64,000 nt of DNA from Chlorobium sp. (GTDB lineage Bacteria; Bacteroidota; Chlorobiia; Chlorobiales; Chlorobiaceae), in contig SZXW01000010.1 in NCBI GenBank assembly GCA_005862285.1, forward strand, positions 372,001 to 436,000, in the 5' to 3' direction. The first letter of the stretch is position 1. Each line of letters starts with the position of its first letter. The notes under the pieces were generated by a model. The model searched no databases. It worked only from the letters and a program-made list of their open reading frames with translations, and was not told where the DNA came from. Positions 56,764-64,000 of the stretch are shown piece by piece. The translations under genes were made by a program, and so were the position numbers.

Positions 56764-57495
56764 TTAATCGATAGAAATTGCTTCTGAAAAGCAGTATCCT
56801 GAGCCGTGTGAAGTTTTAACGGGAATCCGGCGCCCTATACCCTTGTTTTTAAGGCGAAGCCGGTGAACCAGGGCATCAAGAGAACGATTGCCATAATCGT
56901 TGTTGTCATAATCAAGCGCACTGAGCAGATCCGGGCGCGCAACGACTTCATTATATGATAAAGCAAGCCGTTCTATCAGATCGAATTCCTTAGCCGTAAG
57001 ATTAATTTCATTTCCGTCCGGAGAGCGCAGGAACTGACCGTTCTTTAACAGCTTCCATCTCGATCCCTGTTTTTGCAACCTAATAGGCTCATTTTTCTTT
57101 GCTTCATCCTTTGACGAATGATCATTTTCGAGACGTCCGAGAATACTTAAAATGGAAGCTGACAATTCTGAAAAATCGACAGGCTTGACCAGATAGATAT
57201 CAGCTCCGGCTTTGTAGGCATTTATTTTGCTTTCCAGCGACGACTGCGCGGTGAGCATAATGATGCGCATGTCGGTATTGTTACGGATATATTCTGCAAG
57301 CACAATGCCGTTCTGGTCGGGAAGACCTATATCGAGAACAACGACATCAAACCCTGCTTCAGCAATGTTCCTATAAAACTCAAGAGCTGAATCAACTCCG
57401 GTTACATCGAGACCTGAAAGCCTGAGGTACTCGACCATACTGTCGCAGAAATCCTTGTCATCTTCAACAATGATGACACGTCTGTTATTGTCCAT
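56764..57495 (-). CDS. OmpR-type response regulator
   Basis: Two-domain regulator of 243 residues from the ATG at 57495 (frame open to 57528). Receiver: acidic pair in VEDDKDF, phospho-acceptor Asp55 in VVVLDIGLPDQNG, MLTAQSS, switch Lys in DIYLVKPVDFSEL. The C-terminal winged helix (LTAKEFDLIERLALSYNEVV, LDALVHRLRLKNKG, HGSGYCF) is divergent from classical OmpR. It follows the multi-PAS kinase by 100 bp on the same strand and is probably its target. Confidence 0.9.
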   Translation of the reverse strand: MDNNRRVIIVEDDKDFCDSMVEYLRLSGLDVTGVDSALEFYRNIAEAGFDVVVLDIGLPDQNGIVLAEYIRNNTDMRIIMLTAQSSLESKINAYKAGADIYLVKPVDFSELSASILSILGRLENDHSSKDEAKKNEPIRLQKQGSRWKLLKNGQFLRSPDGNEINLTAKEFDLIERLALSYNEVVARPDLLSALDYDNNDYGNRSLDALVHRLRLKNKGIGRRIPVKTSHGSGYCFSEAISID

Positions 57496-57595
57496 AAATT
57501 CTGAAGGATATGTTGTATCTGCTTTCAATAGAACAGTATAGTGAAAATGTCACTATTTTTTACAGAAGATGGAGTCATTGCCCCTTTCCGGAAAT

Positions 57596-60500
57596 TCAGT
57601 GAGCTTTCTCATATAACGGAACGCGTACCATCGCTTCTACACCGGTTGGGATACCTTTCAGGCTTACCGTTCCCTTATGCTGTTCGATAATGTTCTTGAC
57701 AAGCCACAAACCCAGTCCTGCTCCGCTTGTGTTCATCGAGTTGCTGCCCCGGTGGTATTTCTCGAAGAACGATTCGGCCTGCTCTTCGGTAATCGGTTTT
57801 CCCTGGTTCCTGATCCTGATTACCGCCTCATGACCTTCATGCTGGCATTCCACTTCTATCGGCTTATCGTCAGGAGAGTATTTCCTGGCATTGTCGAGCA
57901 GGTTGTATATCGCCAGTCCAAACTGGATTGAATCACCCGAAATCCTGCAATCCTTGAGGTTATCAGTATACTTGGCCGTGATGTCGGACCAGAGCGATTT
58001 AAACGACTCGAGCTGTGCCGAGACGACCTGGGATATATAGAATACCTTGAATGTCATCTGAGTCCGGGACTCGAACACACGGCTTTCATGGATCGATTCT
58101 TCCATCAAATCCACAAGACGATCGATTGCCCTGTGGATTTTACCTGTTTCGACCGGGTTGACGCAGTTGTAGCGCTTGTTTTTAAGCTCGATAAGGTCAA
58201 GATTGCCGCGAATGATTGCAAGAGGGGTACGGTATTCATGGGTTATCATGCTCAAAAAGCTGTTCAGGCGGTTCACTTCCTCGTTCAGTTGAGCGGTCCG
58301 TTCGGCAACAGCCTGCTCGAGCCGTTCGATGCTCATCTGCTGCACTTCCTGCAGCGTGATATCGGTAATCATGACCAGTAAGGCCTGCCTGTCGTTGATC
58401 GTGATATATTCGGCTGAAAACAGGATATTCAGGGGTTCTCCCGTCTTTTTCCTGAAATGGAAAGGGGTATTGATGATTTTACGGCAACCGTAGAGTTCCC
58501 TCCTGATCTGTTCCTCATCTTCATCGTTCATCACAATCCCGATCTCGAAAATATTCCGCCCGATAACTTCTTCCCGATCGAACCCGAAGAGTTCGAGCAT
58601 AGCAAAGTTCACATCGTACATGATACCTTTTTCGACTTCCCCGATGGCTATCGCAACAGGAGAGTGATCGAAGATGTTCCGGAATTTGCTTTCGTTTGCC
58701 CTGACAGCCGCTTCGGCCTTCTTTTGTTCGGTGATGTCCTGAACGATACCGAGTACATGCATGTCGTTGTCAGTGACATCTGTCTGACTTGAACCGGTAA
58801 CCCATATCCATCGAAGTTCGCCGCTCTGACGATGAATCCGGCACTCGAACGTATAATTTTCTTTTCTGTGGATGGAGTCCATGATCAAAGCCTGGATCCG
58901 GGCACGATCTTCCGGAACGATATGGCTGATAAACTTTTCAAGGGACCAGTCCGGCTCAATCGAATCGTACCCGAAAATATGGGCATGCTCGAGAGAGCAC
59001 TCCACATGGTAATTCATCAGGCTCATGTCCCAGACGCCTACATGGCTTTTCTTGAGAATAAAATCAAGTTTCTCACGGTTTTTCTGGAGCTCTTCCTCGA
59101 TTTTTTTACGGTTGGTAATATCGATAACGGTGCCGATATAACGATCGACCTTGCCATGGTTGTTGTAAAGTGGCCTGCCTCGCGACATCAGCCAATGGAT
59201 TGAACCGTCCGGATGTTCGACACGGTATTCAGTATTAAGCTCGATTTTTGTTTTTGATGCCGAGTTTACCGCCTGAACAGTTTTTTCTCTGTCCTCGGGG
59301 TATATGGCGCTTTTCCAGAGATCGAATGAAGGTTTTTCTCCATTGCGCCAGTCAAGACCGTATAAAGGCCATGTTTCTGTCGACCAGATATTTTCGCCGG
59401 TTTTCATGTTCCATTCCCAAATGCCGGCACGTGCGGCTTCAAGTGCCTGGCTGAGCCTCATCTTGCTCTCCATAAGATCGTTCAGAAGCTCCTTGCGCTT
59501 GGTAACATCGGATACGGTACCGATATAACTTTTTATCTTTCCGTCGGGGAAGTAGAACGGCACACCTCGGCACATGAGCCAGTGAACCGAACCATCCTTG
59601 TGACAGACCCTGTATTCGACATTGATATCCTTCTCATTGTTGGCCGCAGACATGACCTTCTCGAATGTTATATCCTTGTCGAGAGGGTGGATATTGGTTT
59701 CACACAGTTTATGCGTTGTCTTCTTGCTGTCAGGTTCCAGATCATACAATCTCCAGACACTGTCGGTCCAGGTTACATTGTCTTCAACGACATCCCATTC
59801 CCAGACGCCTGAGTTGGTGGCGTCGAGGGCAAATGTCATTCTTTCTTTGCTTTCCAGAAGTGCAATTTCAGTTGTTTTGCGTTCCGTGATATCGATAATG
59901 GTACCGATATATCGAACCGTTCGTCCTTTGTTGTTCAATTGGGGTTTACCTCGTGACATGAGCCAGTGAACCGAACCGTCAGGATGGATAACTCTGTATT
60001 CCACATTCAATTCCGTTCCCTTCCCGGCAACGGCAGTGACGGTTTTGATGGCAGAGTCCCTGTCATCCGGATGGATAGCGCTGGCCCAGAGATCGAAGGA
60101 AGGTTCAGTGCAACTTTTTTCAAGGCCGTAAAGATCCCATGTTTCATCTGACCAGTTAATGGCATCGTTTTTCAGGTCCCACTCCCATACACCCGCCTGG
60201 GCGGCTTCCAGAGCCATATTGAGCCTTTCCCTGTTTTCGACAAGTTCCATCTCTATATTCTTGCGTTCGGTGATGTCGATTATCGCCCCGATGTAACGAA
60301 CGACCGTTCCTTTGGAATCTCTGATCGGCATCCCACGGGAAGTAAGCCAGCGGATTGAACCGTCCGGGTGAACGGTGCGGTACTCGAGAGAAGCAGCCTC
60401 ACCCCTGCTCACGGCAGACTTGATGATCCATGAGGCCATAGTCCGGTCTTCAGGATGAACGGTATCGGCACAGAGCTGATTGTTCAGGGGGACGCTTCCC

Positions 60501-61789
60501 GGTTCAAGACCGTACAATCGCCATACCTGTTCAGACCAGCTCAGGGTATCGGTCGAAACATCCCACTCCCATACTCCTGACTGGGATGCATCGAGAGCGT
60601 AATTGAACCGGACCTTGCTCTTCAGAAGCTCGATCTCTATCTGTTTCCGATCGGTGATATCGATGATTGTACCGATAAAGCTCTGTTTATTGGTCAAATC
60701 ATTATGCATGGGCTTACCACGGGATAAAACCCAGCGAACCGTTCCATCAGAAAGGCAGACACGGTATTCCACATTCAAATCACTCTTGCTGGCAACAGCT
60801 CCCTTGACCATTTTCTTGACTTTATCGATATCGTCAGGGTGCACCACTTTCTCCCAGAGTTCAATCGAAGCTTTTTCCTTTCCTGGTTCCATACCATAGA
60901 GCTTCCATGTTTCATCCGACCAGTCAACCTCATCAGTTTCCTGGTCCCATTCCCATATACCCGCATGCGCTGCCGAAAGCGCCTGATTGAGCCTTGTTTT
61001 GCTTTTATTCAGCTCCTCTTCGAACTTTTTACGGTCGCTGATGTCGATTCCGATGGAGAGCGCACACGCTTTGCCGTCAATGAATATCCTGCTTGTTCGT
61101 GTCAGCATCCACAAATGCCCGCTACAGCCATGCGGATGTATTTTTAAAACTCTTGAATCATCAACCCCCTTGTTGATAACCTCCATGATTCTCTTCCTGA
61201 GCATGGGCATATCGGCAGGACTGAAAAATTCTGCGGGCTTGGGAATCTTTTTGTCAGACCGGCCTTTACTGTATAGCATCTCTTCGGCATATCTGTTCCA
61301 GACGATCATGCAAAGATCGGCATCGAGGATCACGGCTGAACAAGGCATGGTATCGAGCAGGGCTGTCTTCAATGACCGTTCCGTATTGAGATCCCTGCTG
61401 GTTTTACGAAAACCTGAAATATCCTGGATGGAAACAAGAAGGCTGTTTATGTTATCTTTGCCGGAATTGACAGGATTTATAGTTACCCGCCAAGTATCCC
61501 TTTCATCCTCGAATACTTTCCGTTTCCCGGTTATCAATACTTCGTCTATAAGCTTTTTCTGATGGTCGGCAAGTTCCGGCTGATGCAGGACATCGGCAAG
61601 AAGGTTATAGATATTTTCACCGATGCATTCACTGGTTGTCAAACCGAACCATGATGAAAAAACGCTGTTGGCATTCAGAATTACACCTTCGCTGTCGATG
61701 AGGTACACTAAATCAGGAAGGGCTTCCAGGATTGCGGAAATTTCAGACAACTGCTTGCTGTTTTGAGCGATTGTTTTCATGTGTATCAA
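57596..61789 (-). CDS. Histidine kinase with nine PAS domains
   Basis: Cytosolic sensor kinase of 1397 residues, with no membrane segment seen. Nine PAS domains can be counted: two at the N-terminus (to about residue 250), six in tandem with a strict period near 128 residues (GIWEWD-type positions near 278, 405, 534, 662, 791 and a diverged one near 919), and one more near 1040. Each tandem copy ends with a YIGTIIDITERK-like PAC end. The kinase core follows: phospho-His in MITHEYRTPLAII (about 1183), N-box YNLLDNARKYSP, and GAGLGLWLVKNI. The tandem PAS are so alike that recent duplication is likely. It probably feeds the response regulator just downstream. Confidence 0.93.
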   Translation of the reverse strand: MIHMKTIAQNSKQLSEISAILEALPDLVYLIDSEGVILNANSVFSSWFGLTTSECIGENIYNLLADVLHQPELADHQKKLIDEVLITGKRKVFEDERDTWRVTINPVNSGKDNINSLLVSIQDISGFRKTSRDLNTERSLKTALLDTMPCSAVILDADLCMIVWNRYAEEMLYSKGRSDKKIPKPAEFFSPADMPMLRKRIMEVINKGVDDSRVLKIHPHGCSGHLWMLTRTSRIFIDGKACALSIGIDISDRKKFEEELNKSKTRLNQALSAAHAGIWEWDQETDEVDWSDETWKLYGMEPGKEKASIELWEKVVHPDDIDKVKKMVKGAVASKSDLNVEYRVCLSDGTVRWVLSRGKPMHNDLTNKQSFIGTIIDITDRKQIEIELLKSKVRFNYALDASQSGVWEWDVSTDTLSWSEQVWRLYGLEPGSVPLNNQLCADTVHPEDRTMASWIIKSAVSRGEAASLEYRTVHPDGSIRWLTSRGMPIRDSKGTVVRYIGAIIDITERKNIEMELVENRERLNMALEAAQAGVWEWDLKNDAINWSDETWDLYGLEKSCTEPSFDLWASAIHPDDRDSAIKTVTAVAGKGTELNVEYRVIHPDGSVHWLMSRGKPQLNNKGRTVRYIGTIIDITERKTTEIALLESKERMTFALDATNSGVWEWDVVEDNVTWTDSVWRLYDLEPDSKKTTHKLCETNIHPLDKDITFEKVMSAANNEKDINVEYRVCHKDGSVHWLMCRGVPFYFPDGKIKSYIGTVSDVTKRKELLNDLMESKMRLSQALEAARAGIWEWNMKTGENIWSTETWPLYGLDWRNGEKPSFDLWKSAIYPEDREKTVQAVNSASKTKIELNTEYRVEHPDGSIHWLMSRGRPLYNNHGKVDRYIGTVIDITNRKKIEEELQKNREKLDFILKKSHVGVWDMSLMNYHVECSLEHAHIFGYDSIEPDWSLEKFISHIVPEDRARIQALIMDSIHRKENYTFECRIHRQSGELRWIWVTGSSQTDVTDNDMHVLGIVQDITEQKKAEAAVRANESKFRNIFDHSPVAIAIGEVEKGIMYDVNFAMLELFGFDREEVIGRNIFEIGIVMNDEDEEQIRRELYGCRKIINTPFHFRKKTGEPLNILFSAEYITINDRQALLVMITDITLQEVQQMSIERLEQAVAERTAQLNEEVNRLNSFLSMITHEYRTPLAIIRGNLDLIELKNKRYNCVNPVETGKIHRAIDRLVDLMEESIHESRVFESRTQMTFKVFYISQVVSAQLESFKSLWSDITAKYTDNLKDCRISGDSIQFGLAIYNLLDNARKYSPDDKPIEVECQHEGHEAVIRIRNQGKPITEEQAESFFEKYHRGSNSMNTSGAGLGLWLVKNIIEQHKGTVSLKGIPTGVEAMVRVPLYEKAH

Positions 61790-62001
61790 AAATGATGGAA
61801 AGCAGGCTTGTCACTTCATCGTATGAGATTTATCAGTAAAAAAAATATCAGATTTACAAGATATTTTCTCACCTCGCTTACAATTCATACATAAAAAGCC
61901 ACACTTTTCAATGTACAATCTGTTCAAAGTATAGTTATCCCAGGGAAGCCACTCGCCAAATGAAGCACTTTGATAGTATTATCGTTTCTGATGAAACGAA
62001 A

Positions 62002-62038
62002 AAATGCTGGCCGGGCGTCAAAATCGTGTAGCCCGGCC
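62002..62038 (-). terminator. Rho-independent terminator after the chlorophyll synthase gene
   Basis: Perfect 8-bp stem GGCCGGGC/GCCCGGCC with a 14-nt loop, followed on the minus strand by AGCATTTTTT. It lies 34 bp downstream of the prenyltransferase stop. Confidence 0.85.
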
Positions 62039-62071
62039 CGCACTGGTGATGGAGAAATGAAAGAAGAATGT

Positions 62072-63073
62072 TCAACCGAGGTACTTGATACCGATCAGTC
62101 CGGCAGCGATAAACTGGTTGATTAGAAAAAGGAAATTATTCACGATCTGGAAACGCAGAAAAGCATTGTGCGCATGAACTTCGCTCTTGCCGATCGCATT
62201 GCCGAAACCATCGTCGACGGCATGCTGCAGGAAAGAGGCGCCTGTTTTCGGATTCCGGTAAATTGAAATCTGGATATAGAGGCTGAATGCCGTCGAGGCG
62301 ATAATGATATACATGAGGACATGGAATCCCCAGTTCCAGGCAAGAAAAGCAAAAACACCGAAGACCATGTCGATGATACCAAATGCGACAAGAAATGTTT
62401 TACGGGTCCCGATCATGACGGTAAGCGATTTCATGCCGCTTTTTGCGTCCCCTTCTGTAGATTTGAAATCATTCATGATGATAAGAGAAACGGCCATAAA
62501 GAAGTTAAGGATGCCGAGCCAGATCACTTCAGGCCTTATGTCACTGAACAGAGCATTTGCGGACAGATACGTAATGAATCCATAGGAGAGGCCAACTGCC
62601 GGTGCAGAAAGGAAAATGTTTTTTTTCAGTTTCAACGGAGGGGCCGAATAGATATAGCCGATAACAAGACCGGATAACAGGGAGACAGCAAAAACAATAC
62701 CTCTCACTCCCCCGATATCGAATCCGATCCAGATTGCAAGCAGAATAGCTGTTACCAGCACAATGCCCCAGTTCCATGCTGCTTCCCTTTCTGATATCCT
62801 GCCTGAAGGGATCGGACGGGTAGGCTCATTGAGCCTGTCAAGCTCGAGATCGTAGAAATCGTTTATTGACTGGCTGAAACCAGTACCGAGAGGGCCGTAC
62901 ATTATGAAAAGCGCCAGCAACAGGAGATAATCGTGTAACGTTGGTTTCATGCCTCCTGAAGCCATTACCCCTGCAGCAAGACAGGGAAAAACGCTTATCC
63001 ACGTAACTGGATCAAGCAGCTCTATATGTGCCTTGACCTTGTCGATAAAGAGTGCTCGTGTATTTGGTGACAT
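62072..63073 (-). CDS. (Bacterio)chlorophyll synthase, UbiA prenyltransferase family
   Basis: Membrane prenyltransferase of 333 residues that esterifies (bacterio)chlorophyllide with a prenyl diphosphate. The first Asp-rich motif reads INDFYDLELDRLNEPTRPIP, typical of BchG/ChlG/BchK; the second is MNDFKSTEGDAKSG. About nine membrane helices are evident. Green sulfur bacteria carry three such enzymes (for Chl a, BChl a and BChl c/d/e), and I cannot tell which this is. It is 63 bp downstream of a radical SAM gene, likely one operon for pigment synthesis, and ends at a strong terminator. Confidence 0.88.
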   Translation of the reverse strand: MSPNTRALFIDKVKAHIELLDPVTWISVFPCLAAGVMASGGMKPTLHDYLLLLALFIMYGPLGTGFSQSINDFYDLELDRLNEPTRPIPSGRISEREAAWNWGIVLVTAILLAIWIGFDIGGVRGIVFAVSLLSGLVIGYIYSAPPLKLKKNIFLSAPAVGLSYGFITYLSANALFSDIRPEVIWLGILNFFMAVSLIIMNDFKSTEGDAKSGMKSLTVMIGTRKTFLVAFGIIDMVFGVFAFLAWNWGFHVLMYIIIASTAFSLYIQISIYRNPKTGASFLQHAVDDGFGNAIGKSEVHAHNAFLRFQIVNNFLFLINQFIAAGLIGIKYLG

Positions 63074-63136
63074 GGAATTACTGTTCTGAAGTGATGGAAT
63101 ATGGATAAACAGGCCGTTGATGTTTCGCTTGTTTGT

Positions 63137-64000
63137 TTACAGGTACATTTCCGGTGCAAGTCTTCTTGTGAACCGGTTCATCATGATGTTGGCCAACCAG
63201 ACCCAGTTCAATGGTTTTCCGCTCATCCTCTGCATGATGGCGCGTCCCCGGTACACCTCTTTTTGGAGCTTCACAAAGTTTTCAAGGAGTTTTTCGCCGG
63301 AAATTTTTCGTGGTTCGAACATGTAGTGGTAAGTGTCATACCTGCTCCAGTCAAAATGCCTCAGCCTTGGCTTCATCTCTTCGAAATACGGTGTCCCGGG
63401 AAAAGGCGTTACAAGGGAAAAAACAGGGAACTCTATCCGGTTCTGCATAATGAAATCGTAAGTGGCCTGAAAGCTTTTTTCATTGTCGTCATCAAAACCG
63501 AACATGAAATATCCCTGGATAGCCACACCGTTTCTGTGAAGGTTATTGACAACGGTAGAATAGTTCTGAAGACGATTGGCCCCCTTGTTCACTGTTTTCA
63601 GGACATCGGGGTTGAGTGATTCGAAGCCGATGCTCATCAGGTCGCACCCTGACCTTCCTGCGATCTCGGCAACTTCCGGTTTATGAAGAAAATTCATTGA
63701 GATATTCGCATTCCAACGAACTCCCAGTTTCTCCATCTCCCCGAGAAGTTCAGTGAAGTACTGGGGCCTGAAACTGATGTTGTCATCCATGAAAGAAAAA
63801 TTCACATTCTTCCGGTTCAGACGCTCCTGATGAGAACGCATTTCATCGAGCACCAGTCCTATCTCGCGATAACGGTAACTTTTTCCGTAAACTGTAGGAG
63901 TTGTGCAGAAATTGCACCCGACAGGGCATCCTTTTGTTGCAAGGATCGGAATTCTGGAACTGTATTTTCTGGCATTTTTCGATTGAAGGGCATACCCGAA
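63137..64000 (-). CDS. Radical SAM protein, cobalamin/BChl-type (partial, runs off the window)
   Basis: The C-terminal 287 residues of a larger protein; the frame stays open to the window edge, so the start is missing. The iron-sulfur motif CPVGCNFC (CX3CX2C) is visible, encoded near 63917-63940. Downstream are FMDDNISFRP, MSIGFESLNPDVLKTVNKG, GYFMFGFDDDN and TPFPGTPYFEEMKPRL, as in B12-binding radical SAM enzymes (BchE, BchQ, BchR, HpnJ relatives). Next to a chlorophyll synthase, a role in (bacterio)chlorophyll tailoring is likely. The B12-binding N-terminus, if any, is outside the window. Confidence 0.82.
   Translation of the reverse strand, partial: FGYALQSKNARKYSSRIPILATKGCPVGCNFCTTPTVYGKSYRYREIGLVLDEMRSHQERLNRKNVNFSFMDDNISFRPQYFTELLGEMEKLGVRWNANISMNFLHKPEVAEIAGRSGCDLMSIGFESLNPDVLKTVNKGANRLQNYSTVVNNLHRNGVAIQGYFMFGFDDDNEKSFQATYDFIMQNRIEFPVFSLVTPFPGTPYFEEMKPRLRHFDWSRYDTYHYMFEPRKISGEKLLENFVKLQKEVYRGRAIMQRMSGKPLNWVWLANIMMNRFTRRLAPEMYL

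Overview
The window reads as chromosome of a green sulfur bacterium (Chlorobiaceae). The main pointers are a (bacterio)chlorophyll synthase next to a cobalamin-type radical SAM enzyme (62.1-64 kb), BshA for bacillithiol-type thiols, an archaeal-type AdoMet synthetase, pyruvoyl-dependent arginine decarboxylases and the general codon use. This is inference from gene content; I had no rRNA gene or database match. No rRNA, tRNA or CRISPR array was seen.

Layout. 0-10.6 kb: a long minus-strand run mreC-mreD-mrdA-(FAD oxidase)-smpB-tyrS-pdaD-dedA-nadB, covering cell shape, trans-translation, tRNA charging, polyamine and NAD synthesis. 10.8-15.8 kb (+): GroES-like protein, nadA, an S1/P1-nuclease-like secreted protein, a pentapeptide-repeat membrane protein and pepD, whose 3' end runs into heptamer tandem repeats. 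15.9-18.2 kb (-): hisD-queA with an ATGA overlap. 18.5-23 kb: mreB, bshA, a LuxR-type regulator, archaeal-type metK. 23.6-24.4 kb: a PhoB-type response regulator followed by only the first 43 codons of what looks like its sensor kinase. 24.4-29.2 kb (-): an arsenic resistance operon arsR-arsC-arsD-arsA::arsC-acr3, which includes an ArsA-ArsC fusion and abuts the broken kinase.

29.5-47.5 kb is dominated by phosphate metabolism. It holds mgsA, pstS and an outer-membrane porin, a GNAT acyltransferase with a PlsC-type acyltransferase, a metallophosphoesterase, and the seven-gene run pstC-pstA-pstB-phoU-(repeat protein)-CHAD-ppk. Four promoters (porin/pstS, PlsC/GNAT, phosphoesterase, pstC) carry the same heptamer repeated with an 11-bp period, always about 70-130 bp before the start codon and always in the same orientation relative to the gene. 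This is the geometry of a Pho box. I propose one phosphate-starvation regulon that couples phosphate uptake, polyphosphate and a lipid-remodelling module that might make a phosphorus-free aminolipid.

48-64 kb: a second, AT-rich pdaD copy, a PAP2 phosphatase, a 153-bp MITE-like element with 17-bp terminal inverted repeats, a CDF metal transporter with an extended C-terminus, a haloacid-dehalogenase-family protein, an MFS transporter, a DUF2461 protein, an orphan tcmP, a response regulator with a nine-PAS histidine kinase, and the pigment genes at the right edge. The radical SAM gene runs off the window.
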